A DNA stretch of 64,000 nucleotides, from contig CAJINV010000001.1 in the NCBI GenBank assembly GCA_905178155.1, positions 5,412,757-5,476,756 of the forward strand. Direction: 5' to 3'. Position 1 is the stretch's first letter. Each line of letters begins with the position of its first letter. Under the pieces are notes generated by a model. The model was not told the origin of the DNA. It was given only the letters and a program-made list of their open reading frames with translations, and ran no database searches. Of this stretch, positions 22,101 to 32,445 are shown piece after piece. The position numbers and the translations under genes were made by a program. This stretch comes from Amoebophrya sp. A120 (Eukaryota > Sar > Dinophyceae > Syndiniales > Amoebophryaceae).

Positions 22101-24499
22101 GGTGGCGCGTCGGAGGCTGCGAGTCAGGTAGCAAGTTCCGAGGCGGATTCCTCACGCAAGGGCGGCGCCTTCGCTGGCTCGGGTTCAAGTGCATCCTCGA
22201 CAAACAACGTAGAAATACTGTGCCTGCTGTCATCCTGAAGACACATCAGCGTTTTTTGTACGGCCTTGCCACAACATGATGAGCAGAGTACTCTAGCTTT
22301 GTGAATTTATTTCAGGACCATAATCCTTGATTTTCTCGATCTTTGCATTATTCCTGTGAAATAAATCAGGCGGCGCATAGCAAGAAGACTGCACTGTCTG
22401 CATTGGAAACCGCATCGTCAGCGCCAGCGATTCGACCGGCGAGTGCGAAGAGTAGCAAGCCGCCAGAATTTGGTGAGGGCGAAGGTAGAAATTTGTTGGA
22501 ACAAGTCGTGATGAATTTATCGTTGGACGGAAGGGAGTTCTTGATATGACTGCTACTTCCCCATGTTTCGCAGCAAAAAGTACGGCAACTGCGCTTTTGC
22601 AAAGTGCAAAAACACTTTACAGCAGCAGCTTATAATCGTGGCAGCGAGGCGGGAGGATCCTCGGCCTCCAGCAGCTCCGCCGAATTCGTACCGCCACCAA
22701 GGCAGGTAGAGCTTCTTTTCATCAAGATTTTTGTGAAGATAAAAAGTAACATGTGAAAAAGCATCCCTTTAGAATTAGACTTCCACCGAATTATGTACAC
22801 AGGACGAACTGAAAATCAGGAAAAAGGAAAATAAGCTGAAACTCGCGTAAGTATCTCGCGAGAGCTTTGTGCGATGAAAATAATCTTCTTGCAGGGCATC
22901 TCTCCCCAGTATGCGGCGTTCAACACGACAAAGGCGAACATCAGCAATGTCATCAACCAGCAATTCATGCACCAGCAAATGGGCGCGCAGCGGAATCGCG
23001 GCTCGTCGAACGCAAACGCCGTTCCGCCGAACAAGCCGAACAGAAGCATGAGTGATCAAGCGCAGGTACTTTTTACAACCTTTGCTGATTTTTTTCAAAT
23101 GTGTTCTTGGACCCGGAGAGGTTCAAGAACCTGTGTAAGTACATTTTGGTGTTTATTGCGGATGAACAAAAATCTTCAGCATGATTATCATCACAGGTCA
23201 CCCCCAGCACAGCCGCAATCCCGCAGCAGGATGTTCGGGGCGCAGTGACCCAACTGGTGGATCCCGCCAAGGGAAACTTTGTCGCCCCAGTTCCCACCGG
23301 GCCGACGAAAATTCTGTTGCAGGGCCTGCACTGTTTCGTCGATTTCAAGGTTGAGGAGTTGACCATGAAGATCATGAATAACGCTCCCGCGGTAAAGTGA
23401 TTTGTTACTTCAGATACGTGTTTTAGTTTTTTCCTGATGCACAATCAAGAGCGGATATCGGGCTTCGGAATGAGAAGTGGGATAGAAGATTATGTACGCG
23501 ATCATTTTTACGGTATGATCTTCATCTTCCATGTGACTAAAAGACTTCCACTTCGTGAAAACCTGTATTATGCAACACTACAACAGAGCGTTAACGCAGC
23601 GGCTGCCATTGATCACGATCCCACCACTGAGCCAGCGCAAGTCGGGAGCTTGTTTGCAGTGAATGTGCTACAGCTGGCGCAAGAGGTCCAAGCGCACCGG
23701 ATCCAGCAGCAAACGCTGTTTGAGGTACGAAAAGCGTTTTCTTCATCACACTAATGCTTCTCGTGATACCAGAACTACAACTACTCTACTTCCTAAAAAG
23801 AAGGAAAAACCCTATGAAACCCCAATGAAATTCATTATACCCAGGCCGAGCGGCAGCGCGCTATACAGCAGCACAACGAGATATCCAAGAAAAAAACTGT
23901 GTTAGTGTAACTTTCTTTGGCTGACAGCATCACAAATTTGCTCTACATGACAGAGAAAACCTGTCATGCGTGGCTTGTAAGGGAAAATACACACGAAAGA
24001 AGGACTTCATGGCTGTGTGGCATGACAGGTGTAACTCTATTGCATGTTCTGCATTACAGAGTTACACTTGCACAGTTTTTTTCTTGCATACGAGAACTTG
24101 ATGCGGCAGCAGCAGAGCCTGATGCGGCACCATATCAAATGCAAATATGTCTGGGTCTGGAAGAATACGCGATTTGTCATGCACCTTTCCCATGACCCAT
24201 GAGGTCTGGAATGCAGGACCTAGCATGACAGATTCTGTGCGATGTCTCTCATACCTATCCTGCATGAGAAACTCCCTCCCGACTTGGTCAAAACTGGGCG
24301 ACTTTTGGTAATCATGCAACACAGATTTTTGCATGCTTCAGATTTGGCATGACAAGTTGCATTCTTCCAGACCCAGACACTTTTGCATTTGATACACCAG
24401 TCCATGGAGCAGCACCAGGCGACGACTTCGGAGTGGATTCCGAACACCGGCGCTCCGGACTGGTTTCCGCCCGCCATGGAAAACACATTCTTTGGATAA
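19116..24499 (+). CDS. Large disordered protein with split cold-shock-like domain
   Basis: Eleven exons (19116-19121, 19256-21949, 22098-22208, 22370-22484, 22623-22705, 22895-23065, 23197-23391, 23587-23724, 23845-23881, 24096-24132, 24400-24499) give 1228 residues. The first coding exon is only M-K. Residues up to about 180 are G/N/S-rich. A cold-shock-type strand set follows (HGRIRRICLKHNYGFL around 193-210, then ADILF), is interrupted by about 120 acidic, S/P-rich residues, and resumes near 350 (KKDDVVSFQLQV, HKVTLVLESA). Cold-shock folds bind single-stranded RNA, so an RNA-binding role is inferred. The rest is S/A/T-rich with NYGYGYQGYPQDG, then a conserved-looking C-terminal part with Q-rich helices (RAIQQHNENLMRQQQSLM) and a final DWFPP. 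The last two introns are introner-like elements separated by a 37-bp exon. Exons 5 to 8 could have alternative ends. Confidence 0.68.
23882..24090. mobile_element. Introner-like element, family C
   Basis: A 209-bp element. The left end tatccaagaaaaaaactgtg pairs with the right end cacagtttttttcttgcata, and gtgtaact pairs with agttacac further in. The duplication CGAGA is perfect (23877-23881 and 24091-24095). Removing 23882-24095 joins H-N-E to N-L-M in frame. The interior has cctgtcatgcg and its inverse ggcatgacagg. Confidence 0.9.
24133..24394. mobile_element. Introner-like element, family A
   Basis: A 262-bp element starting tatcaaatgcaaatatgtct and ending cacttttgcatttgata. The duplication CACCA is perfect (24128-24132 and 24395-24399). 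Removing 24133-24399 joins R-H-Q to S-M-E in frame. It lies only 37 bp downstream of the family C element in the same gene. Confidence 0.92.
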
Positions 24500-24995
24500 C
24501 AGAGTGACACTGCTTATTTCCATCGAAGAATTCATTTTTGGCCACCGTCGATAACATTTTGACAAGGAAAAACGTTCCAAACTGAAGCCTCCACAGCGGA
24601 GACGTCTTCTTTGCGGAAGCGTTTCGGTCTATGTAGTGCTGTAGCTGCTGCTAGCACTGCTACGCCGCTGTTGTTTCTTGAGGAGTTCGCGTGCGATGAT
24701 TTTTCGCCCGGGCGGAAAAATAAATGCCGATGAATATCTACGCAGAAATCAAAATCGAGGGGAGCGGCAACAGGAGACTTTTTCAGAGAAGTAGAGACTG
24801 CTTGTTTCCTCGCAGAAACGGCGACGGTTTCTGTCGCGAGCACGCTATTCACATCGAGACTCTCCCTACGAATGCCTCTAGTCCAAAGTGCGCACGGCGA
24901 ACTTGCCATAGCAAAAACATGGCAATGCGGCAGAAGTGAAGGAGCTGGTTGTCCGTAGACGCAGTTAGCGGGCCCTTCGCCTGCTGCGGAACCAA
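24500..24995. other. Intergenic region, nothing recognised
   Basis: Short gap between two + strand genes. A long minus-strand frame at 24532-25167 overlaps the next gene and has no motif, so it is taken as a shadow. Confidence 0.5.
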
Positions 24996-26207
24996 ATGCG
25001 GGCTCCTTTCTCTGCGACACTGCTACTGGCCCTCGCAGCGAGCGGAATAACGTCGGCGACGCGCTGCCCGGTGAGCTCAAGCATTTGCACCAGCGACACA
25101 TCAGCTGCACAGCAAGAGGGTGACACAAACAACTCCGACGGTGACCACAATTCCGGGTCACCAGCATCCTCCTCTCTCCAGCTTCCTGCCTCCCAACTTC
25201 CCTACCCGGACCCGAAAGAGGGTCGCGTGCTCTCCTTCATCCCGAAAACCAGCGACGACGGGTTCTCGATCTACAATGTGGACTTCAAGCCAGGAAAATT
25301 CACGTGCAGTTCCTGCGACACGACCACTTGTCCGACCTGCAACGTGGTTTGCGACGTGGCCAGTTGCAGCCTGATCAAGTTTTACCAGACCGAGTGCTGG
25401 TGCCGGCGGAAATCCGACGTGAGTCTGAAAACCCCGCTGTGGCGTTTACGGAAGAGCAACGATGGGCAATTCGTCCCGGACTCCTCCGTCCACCGGGTGT
25501 TTTGCAACGAACAGTGTGGCGGTGGGGTGTGCGACCTCGACGGGCTAGACTGCCAACCCTACAAGACCGCCTGTCGGCCCTGGTGGTTTTGCAATCTGGA
25601 GCCGCCGGGGAAAGAATTGAAGAAAGATTCGTGGGCCGGCATGACGGGAGAGGAGTTTACCACGTCGTTTTTGCAGGAGAAGGGAGAACAAGAAGAAAAA
25701 CTCCCCCCGGTACTCTCTTCTCCGAAGATGTTGAAAACTACTGTGGTCAAGAACAAAAAGCCGAGCCGAAATCCGCTTTCCTTCCTGCAACGCCAGAAGT
25801 TCGAAGCGAACGATAAGGGGAAGTTCGTTTTCGAAAACGGCGGCTGGACCTGCAACGACGCGGCGTACCCGCCGCAGATCAAAAATCCGACCACTTATCT
25901 GTACGAAAACCGGGGCTACGTGATTTTTCCGAAGCAGAGCTGCACCGGGGCGGCGTACAATGCGAAGTGCTACTGCTGGGACGAAGCCGCGCGGGCGAGC
26001 GGTGGGGATCCGATGACCTCGGAAACGATGTGCGATTCGGGGTGTGGGTTGGGCGACTGCGCGCTGAAGTCAAAGTGTAGCAGCTCGCCCCCACCCCCGT
26101 ACGAAGCGCCGCCGGCGATTATCCCGGATCCCAACGCGGCGGAAGCGGCGCACGCGAGCGAGGTGCGGACCACGCAGGTGCACACCGAGCAGCACGGGAA
26201 CTCGTGA
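24996..26207 (+). CDS. Secreted cysteine-rich protein, unknown
   Basis: A single exon of 403 residues. The start has a clear signal peptide (FSATLLLALAASGITSA). After an S/T/D-rich stretch come two cysteine-rich parts. The first (about residues 105-195) contains CSSCDTTTCPTCNVVCDVASC, broken here only by naming its repeated C-x2-C and C-x3-C spacing, then CWC and CNEQCGGGVCDLDGLDC. The second (about 285-365) repeats the theme with TCNDA, NAKCYCW and CDSGCGLGDCALKSKC. Both parts end in a CxxGCGxGxC/CGGGVC-like turn, suggesting an internal duplication of a disulphide-bonded module separated by a charged linker. The C-terminus is proline-rich. No family is recognised. It would be exported through the ER, possibly to the cell surface or an extracellular matrix. 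Confidence 0.75.
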   Translation: MRAPFSATLLLALAASGITSATRCPVSSSICTSDTSAAQQEGDTNNSDGDHNSGSPASSSLQLPASQLPYPDPKEGRVLSFIPKTSDDGFSIYNVDFKPGKFTCSSCDTTTCPTCNVVCDVASCSLIKFYQTECWCRRKSDVSLKTPLWRLRKSNDGQFVPDSSVHRVFCNEQCGGGVCDLDGLDCQPYKTACRPWWFCNLEPPGKELKKDSWAGMTGEEFTTSFLQEKGEQEEKLPPVLSSPKMLKTTVVKNKKPSRNPLSFLQRQKFEANDKGKFVFENGGWTCNDAAYPPQIKNPTTYLYENRGYVIFPKQSCTGAAYNAKCYCWDEAARASGGDPMTSETMCDSGCGLGDCALKSKCSSSPPPPYEAPPAIIPDPNAAEAAHASEVRTTQVHTEQHGNS

Positions 26208-26702
26208 GGCGTTTTTCGACGATTGTTGCACTCGATCTGAACACTCGAGCATAAGTTTCTGCTTTGTCTACTTTTCTTTTCCTGTTTCAACAAATGAATC
26301 GAGAACTACTTTGTACTCCCTTTTATATTCGCGAGCTGCGTCTGTCTCAGTTCAAGTCTGTTATGATGGGCGATTACGAATGTGTGTGTTTTTGTGTGTA
26401 GGTCAAGTCGTTGCAGCTTCACCTCTCGCTTTGTGGCCTTGCGTTTAGAGGATAATTTGCGTATCGTTCTTCAAAAGGTTCGACGAGCGCGGAGAGCAAA
26501 TGGGTCTGCGTATCGGGATCTTTGAGAGACAAAATGTGGAGCGTCGCAGCGACTGTAGCCAATTTGATCGTGTAGTCCCGTATAGTCCTGTTCATGGACT
26601 ATAAGCTATCGTGCAGACACAGTGTCTTGTCGACCGATAGGATTGCGCCGGAGATTGTTGAACTACGGCTACTCGAATGAACCTTGGTTGAGCTGTTTCA
26701 AA
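26208..26702. other. Intergenic region, nothing recognised
   Basis: Untranslated sequence between two secreted-protein genes. The frame of the downstream gene is open to 26622, but only through non-ATG starts. Confidence 0.5.
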
Positions 26703-29700
26703 ATGAACATCTGCAGAAAAATGAAAATGCACGGAAGAGAGCGCTGCTTGTTGTTTCTGCTCGTGTTTGCGGGATGCCGCCTGCTTCTCTCGCCGCGCGC
26801 GATCGAGCAGCCAGGCCGGGGAACAGAATTCGAGATCGCTCCCGAGATTGCAGAGCGCGACGAGGCGTTGTCCTTCTACGGCCAGGATGAACATCATTTA
26901 GATGTTAGACGCAGTGAAGACACAGAATCAACACGACCACCAACAGACGAAAGAAAAAACGCAGATTCCCGTAGCTTCACAGCCACTGTGGAAGGTATCA
27001 ACCCGTCAGACGAACGAACTTTCATCGTGCAGAAATCTCTTTCTCATCACGCCCGGGACTCCAAGCCTCACAGTGTCGGTTCTTTTTTGGAAGAGACAAC
27101 AAGAGACGGCGATGATAGAAGTACTTCCGCACAAGAAGGAACCAAAGCCGAGGCTTCTGGCGACGAGAAGAAAAAACAAGAAGAAGAACCTCCACCCAAG
27201 GAGGACGACGGATCCGCGTCCAGCAACGAAGATCGGGGGTTGCAAAAGTTGGAGCAACAGGAAAAGCAAAATGGGGAGATCTGCCAGGCGGACCACCCGT
27301 TGAGACAGGACCTCATCGCGGTGGACACACACTTGTTCTTTTTGCAGAACAGCAAGCCCCACGACGACGCGTGCGGGGAGGACTGCGTGTGCGACGCGTG
27401 GAAGGGCGAGAACAGCTGCTGCGCGCCGGAGTTCTACACCGCGTTGAAGAAGCTGAAGAACCGGCAGGAAGGGGATATCGATCTGGTCAAGGCCCAGTAC
27501 GAGGAAAGCGCGTTTCTGGAAATGTTGGTGGACCATTTGGCGAAGAGCGCTGGTGCCGATGGGAACAAAAATGTGATAGAATCCGTGTTGAAAGAGCCGA
27601 GCAAGCAGCTGGGACTGACGATGCAAACGTTTCAATCTGACTGCCAGAAGCAGATCTCGAATCTGTTTATCCAGCGGACGTGTGAACTCTGCCGCGTCGG
27701 ACTGGGCGACCAGATCACGCTGGGCGCCAAAGACTCGCCGGCGAGGAAACGCTGCATGGTGACGGCGCGCGCGTTGTCGCGTGCGCGCGATACCTTTTTC
27801 GATCTGTTTAGGCGGAAGGACGGGAAACTAAACTTGATGGTACCACCTCCAAGCGAATCTACTTCCGCGATGAACACGGCACCACCGGGTACCTCCGCCG
27901 AAAACCCGGTTGTCATCACGTCCGACGCCTTTAGCTCTGCTTCTTTCCTAGAAGTACCTTCCGTCGACAGCTTGACCAAGGTCGAAACGGCGAATGCGGC
28001 TGAGGAGGGAGATTTGATTCCCGTCACGGGGTTTCTGGAGAAGTTCCTCCTACGATTCAACAGCGAGGTGGAGAACATTATCGACATGTTTTCCGAGGAC
28101 GGGGTCTCTTTCGAGGAGGACGTCCGCGAGGCGGGGCTGGCCTTCCAACTGTACCGGTACGGCAATTTCGAGACCGGGTTCGGGGCCGCCTGCCCGCTGC
28201 CCCACGAGGCCTACCACTTCGGGCGGCAGAAGTGCGTCTGCGAGGCCTGCCACTTGTGGCTGAGTCCCACCGGCGGGCCGCACTTGTGCCGCGAGGAGCC
28301 CGTGCCTTACTTGCCGTTGACGCAGAAATTCCGGCCTTTACTGTACCAGCAGGTGGACGCGAACTCCGACGAGGCCATGGACCAGCCAGTGAACATTTTG
28401 AAACTTCAGTCCTGCGAGAAGGTACAGCGCGAGGTGCAGCGGCGGGCGGTGTTGATGCGACTGGTGGTGGTGCGGGACTTGAAAAAGTTGGACGCCTTGC
28501 GGGAAGGGGGCAGGTTCTCCGACGAAGAAGACGGCGTGAACGCGGCGGGAACTATTGTGTACCCCGAGAAGTACTGGGAGACGCGGGCGAGCATGTGCCA
28601 GGGGGAGAAGGCAAACGACTTCGTCGATCTGCCGGCCACGCCGCCCTCCATCGCGGCGTCCGAGCGCCCGGTCTTCGCGATCCCGGTGGGATTATCCTCC
28701 ATGGTGAAGCTGAAACAGCTGGCGGACCAAGTGGATGAGCTGAGTATGGGGACAGCTGCCGCGAGTGCGCCTGCTGCACCTGCTTCTCCAGAAGCTGCAC
28801 CGGAATCCACCGCGAGTAATTCCAAAGAAGGGGAGAAGAGCGATGCAGGAGCAGAAAAATCCACGGAGAAAATAAAATCTTCCGACGCGGAGGCGGAGAA
28901 ACCAGAGGAAGCGGCGAAGGAATTATCATCTTCGTCGGAAGATGAAAAAGCAAAAGCTTCTGGCACAGATGACGACATGGCGAAGGACGAGAAGAAAGCG
29001 TCGGCTGCATCAGATTCGAAGGCAGAAGAGGACAAGAAACCTGGTGGCGAGGACGAATCATCGAAGCCCAGTGATGATGAAGCGAAGCCAACAGCAGATG
29101 AGGCGTCCAACAAGGGTTCCGAAGAGAGCTCAGCAAAGCCGTCTGACGATTCGAAGGCCGCAGACGATTCGAAGCCATCGGATGACTCGAAGCCCTCAGA
29201 CGATTCGAAGCCGCCCGAGGATGACTCTAAGTCCCCCGCCACCGCCGAGCCAAAACCAGAGGAGTCCTCTGGTTTTGGCTCCGACGAGTCGAAAGGTAAA
29301 GAAGATGCCGCAACTGGTACAACTACAACATCATCTGCTGACAAGAAAGACGACGGTGCCACAAGCGACGAGAAGCCGTCTGACAGCAATGATGGAGAGG
29401 CAAAAGAGGACGGAGATGAGAAAAGCGCGGATGGCGAAAAGAAGCCGGGCGACGAAGGAAAAGAGGCCGACGATAGCAAACCACCTGGCGACGAGGCTAG
29501 TAAAAACACGGAGGATAGCGATAAGAAGGAAGGCTCCGAGTCCGGGGCAACGGCTGATAGCAACGACAAATCAGGAGAAGAGAAATCAGCAGACGATAAA
29601 AGCGAAGGGGACAAGACCGAAGGGGACGAGCATGGGCAGGAGGAACATGAAGGAGGGGAGGAGCACGAGGAGGAGGAACATGAAGGCGGTGAGGAGCATG

Positions 29701-31238
29701 CGGAAAACACCGAAGCAGGCGACGGGTCGTTCAGCAGTTTTTTGCAGCTTCGGTCGGGCGACAGTTCTGTGAGCTCCACAGCATCTCCAACGGGTCTCGG
29801 TAAGAGCACGTTATTTCTCGTGTGCGCCCGGATGCCGCACGGCGGCACGCAGCACCAGCTGTGGCAACCCACCGGGCTAGTGAAGTTCCAGGAGCTGTTA
29901 CCGTCCGCGAATATCATGAAAGTTGCGGTGAAGCAGGAGATATTTGAGGCGCTGCCCGAGCCCAAAGCAACAAGGGACACAGAGGAGTCTCTGCAGAAGC
30001 AAGTGGCGCAAGAAGAGCAGCGTGTTTCCGCTGCGAAGGAGGAGCTCAAGGATGCGGAGCGGCGGGTCAAGGAATTGAAAGAATCAGGTGCAGTGGAAAG
30101 CAGCAAGAGTCGGGAAGCGGTGGCGGAAGAAGCATTAAAGAAGTACGCCGGTCAGCCTTTAGCGGCCAGCGGTAATACTAATAGCGACGACGACAGTGCT
30201 GGTGATAAAAGTAGTACCAAAAATGTTCCGGAAGGAACAGAATCTTCCAAGCCCGCGGTCACCAAGGAAGTGACCAAGGAAGGCGAGGATACCACGGTCT
30301 CCAAAGAGGTATCGCACGACGTTATGAACGGCCACAAGCTGACCATCGAGCGAACCACGCGTATTACGGTCGATCCTGACGCGCCGCCGCCAGTAGAAAC
30401 CGCGGAAGCTGCAGGGGACAGGGACACCGGCCCGCAGCTCGCCGTCCGGACGCATTCGGGCGATCGCGTGGACTACGCAGCGGACGGGGCGATGGACGCA
30501 TTTGCAGACGAGCAGAACGGGGCGGGGCAGGAGCACCGGGGTCTGCACCCGCTGGAGTCGGGTTACGGGTACGACGGTTCGGCAATCGCAGCAGAGCGCA
30601 ACGAGAAAAAATCATTGGCGCAGACGGTACTCAGATCCGCTCTTGGGGTCCCAAAAACGATGTTTGGCAGCATACAAAGGATGAAGATTGGCTCCTCGTC
30701 TTCCGATAGTGAAGAAGCTACTTCTGCAGACATCAACTCCAGCGGGAACACTGCAACAGGCACCAGTCTCAAATCAGCGTCGGTAACACTAGATTACTCC
30801 TCTGCGCACGTGAATCCGGAAACCGGTGCCATTGAGGAGTGGATCGACGGCATCATCTTCAGCCGGTCGGCGGAAACCGACTGCGCTGGCGGGTCGTACG
30901 TGCTGCACCCCGGGGTCGGGTTGGTGCAGCCGGTGGAACCGGGCCTGGCCGCGTCGGAAGACTGGGGGATGATGGGCCTCCGCGCGGAACCGGACGTCAC
31001 GGACGTGCAACCGCGGCTGCCGCAGATGCGGGGCGACGATCCCGCGGCCGGGCAGGAGAGCCTGTCGGATCTGCCCGCGGACATGGAACAGGAGGAGGCG
31101 GACGCGCACGTGCGGATCAACAACGAGGAGCCAGCGCCCGCACCCGTCGAGGAGAAAAGTTCCAAACGGTTCTGGCGGATTTTGCTGCTTGTGCTGCTCC
31201 TGTTACTGGTACAGAGAAAACAGAACTGTGATTTGTGA
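26703..31238 (+). CDS. Large secreted/anchored acidic protein, unknown
   Basis: A single exon of 1511 residues. ATG 26703 is chosen because it places a signal peptide (RCLLFLLVFAGCRLLL) near the start. The N-terminal third has cysteine motifs (CGEDCVCD, CCAPEFY, CELCRVG and later CVCEACHLW) that suggest a folded extracellular region. Residues about 680-1020 are strongly acidic and K/S/E/D-rich, with tandem repeats of D-D-S-K-P and of E-H-E-G-G-E-E. A short folded part follows (STLFLVCARMPHGGT), then a coiled-coil-like stretch (QVAQEEQRVSAAKEEL). The last 25 residues are a hydrophobic segment (RILLLVLLLLLV) with a short basic tail, so it is probably anchored in a membrane. The long intronless frame is notable beside the intron-rich neighbours. 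No family is recognised. Confidence 0.72.
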   Translation: MNICRKMKMHGRERCLLFLLVFAGCRLLLSPRAIEQPGRGTEFEIAPEIAERDEALSFYGQDEHHLDVRRSEDTESTRPPTDERKNADSRSFTATVEGINPSDERTFIVQKSLSHHARDSKPHSVGSFLEETTRDGDDRSTSAQEGTKAEASGDEKKKQEEEPPPKEDDGSASSNEDRGLQKLEQQEKQNGEICQADHPLRQDLIAVDTHLFFLQNSKPHDDACGEDCVCDAWKGENSCCAPEFYTALKKLKNRQEGDIDLVKAQYEESAFLEMLVDHLAKSAGADGNKNVIESVLKEPSKQLGLTMQTFQSDCQKQISNLFIQRTCELCRVGLGDQITLGAKDSPARKRCMVTARALSRARDTFFDLFRRKDGKLNLMVPPPSESTSAMNTAPPGTSAENPVVITSDAFSSASFLEVPSVDSLTKVETANAAEEGDLIPVTGFLEKFLLRFNSEVENIIDMFSEDGVSFEEDVREAGLAFQLYRYGNFETGFGAACPLPHEAYHFGRQKCVCEACHLWLSPTGGPHLCREEPVPYLPLTQKFRPLLYQQVDANSDEAMDQPVNILKLQSCEKVQREVQRRAVLMRLVVVRDLKKLDALREGGRFSDEEDGVNAAGTIVYPEKYWETRASMCQGEKANDFVDLPATPPSIAASERPVFAIPVGLSSMVKLKQLADQVDELSMGTAAASAPAAPASPEAAPESTASNSKEGEKSDAGAEKSTEKIKSSDAEAEKPEEAAKELSSSSEDEKAKASGTDDDMAKDEKKASAASDSKAEEDKKPGGEDESSKPSDDEAKPTADEASNKGSEESSAKPSDDSKAADDSKPSDDSKPSDDSKPPEDDSKSPATAEPKPEESSGFGSDESKGKEDAATGTTTTSSADKKDDGATSDEKPSDSNDGEAKEDGDEKSADGEKKPGDEGKEADDSKPPGDEASKNTEDSDKKEGSESGATADSNDKSGEEKSADDKSEGDKTEGDEHGQEEHEGGEEHEEEEHEGGEEHAENTEAGDGSFSSFLQLRSGDSSVSSTASPTGLGKSTLFLVCARMPHGGTQHQLWQPTGLVKFQELLPSANIMKVAVKQEIFEALPEPKATRDTEESLQKQVAQEEQRVSAAKEELKDAERRVKELKESGAVESSKSREAVAEEALKKYAGQPLAASGNTNSDDDSAGDKSSTKNVPEGTESSKPAVTKEVTKEGEDTTVSKEVSHDVMNGHKLTIERTTRITVDPDAPPPVETAEAAGDRDTGPQLAVRTHSGDRVDYAADGAMDAFADEQNGAGQEHRGLHPLESGYGYDGSAIAAERNEKKSLAQTVLRSALGVPKTMFGSIQRMKIGSSSSDSEEATSADINSSGNTATGTSLKSASVTLDYSSAHVNPETGAIEEWIDGIIFSRSAETDCAGGSYVLHPGVGLVQPVEPGLAASEDWGMMGLRAEPDVTDVQPRLPQMRGDDPAAGQESLSDLPADMEQEEADAHVRINNEEPAPAPVEEKSSKRFWRILLLVLLLLLVQRKQNCDL

Positions 31239-31344
31239 TTTTTATTTTGCGATCATCACTGTACTTACTCGTGTGCTGGCGCATTGTGAGTCATGACTCG
31301 TTTGTTTTCTTGTAAAAATTAGTCGTACGTTCTTGAGTTGAGAT

Positions 31345-32445
31345 ATGGGATTATTGGAAAACGCAATCGACACGCCCGAACAGATTTTCGCCCTGATCTC
31401 CCGTTGGCTCCGGAACCGCAACACTGTTGTGGCGCCGGAAGAAGGCGGCCTCGCCGAAGAGCTTGCGACGTCCTCCAACCACAGCCAGTCGCCGCAAAGC
31501 CAGATAACCGCCGGGCAGAGCAATCTGCGGACGTCGAGCCCGTCGCAGCTTTCCGGCGTGAATGTCGAGATGGGGGGTTTGGTTGCGGCCACAGAACCCG
31601 TGCCGCACCTGATTGCGAGCAAAACCAGCCAGGACGGTATCGTCGACGTGGAGGAAGAATTACTGCTGAAGGTCGGCGCCACCGTGCGGTTGTTCGGGTT
31701 GCTGGAGGATCACCCGAATTGGGAAGGCGAGTACGCCATGGTGATTGCCGAACCGAACGCGAACCAGGAGTGGAAGGTGCGGATGAACGACGGGCAGGTG
31801 TTCCGCATCGATCCCGTTCACCTGAAAAACGTTTCTCAGCAAGAGTTCAACGAAACCGCACACCTGTCTGTCGCCCAGCGCTTCCCACAGGGGTCGTTTG
31901 TGCGGGTACTTGGCGCCGGGGGCGCCGTGGCCGGCGCAGCGCCGTACGCAAACCGAGTCGCCATGGTGGGTGGAGTCAGCGACCGGCTCTTGCAGCTGCG
32001 TTTCCAGTCGGGCGGCGCCGTGGAGTCTGCGGTGATGCACTTCTCGCTGTGCGAAAGGATTTCGGAAGCGCAGTACCGGGAGGGTGCGCAGCGGTACTTG
32101 ATGAGCGCGATCGAGGCACGAGCAAGTGGTGGTACGGGCCCGGGTCCGGCCTCATCGCCGAAAACCGCACCGAGCGCCAAGCCAGGCAGTCCGAAACAGA
32201 GTCCGAAGTCGGGGTCGCCGCGCTCGAAGACTCCGCCGGCAGTAGGTGCGAAGGTGGGGGCGGCAAAGGCAAAGGTAGCACCTCCACCACCAGCGAAGGC
32301 AAAGGTAGCACCCTCACCACCGGCAAAGGCAAAGGTAGCACCCCCGCCACCGGCAAAGAGTAAGCCGCCGGCAGGGGGTGCCGGCAACTCTCCGCCGGGA
32401 AAAGCGACGGGCGCTGCCGCAAAAAAAGCTCCAGGTGGAAGGTAA
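31345..32445 (+). CDS. Unknown protein with SH3/KOW-like segment and P/A/K tail
   Basis: A single exon of 366 residues. Residues about 110-165 (VRLFGLLEDHPNWEGEYAMV and the following WKVRMNDGQVFRID) look like a small beta-barrel of the SH3, Tudor or KOW type, which binds partner proteins or nucleic acid. A second, related segment follows at about 190-235 (FVRVLGAGGAVAGAAP then NRVAMVGGV). The C-terminal 80 residues are low-complexity, with the 10-residue unit PPPPAKAKVA repeated three times, encoded by 30-bp repeats near 32270-32350. There is no signal peptide. A nuclear or cytosolic role is guessed from composition only. Confidence 0.65.
   Translation: MGLLENAIDTPEQIFALISRWLRNRNTVVAPEEGGLAEELATSSNHSQSPQSQITAGQSNLRTSSPSQLSGVNVEMGGLVAATEPVPHLIASKTSQDGIVDVEEELLLKVGATVRLFGLLEDHPNWEGEYAMVIAEPNANQEWKVRMNDGQVFRIDPVHLKNVSQQEFNETAHLSVAQRFPQGSFVRVLGAGGAVAGAAPYANRVAMVGGVSDRLLQLRFQSGGAVESAVMHFSLCERISEAQYREGAQRYLMSAIEARASGGTGPGPASSPKTAPSAKPGSPKQSPKSGSPRSKTPPAVGAKVGAAKAKVAPPPPAKAKVAPSPPAKAKVAPPPPAKSKPPAGGAGNSPPGKATGAAAKKAPGGR

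Noticed and set aside
28406-30106. Minus-strand frame of 566 codons
   Set aside because: It mirrors the E/D/K/S-repeat region of the + strand gene (S/F/L-rich mirror image) and has no independent support.
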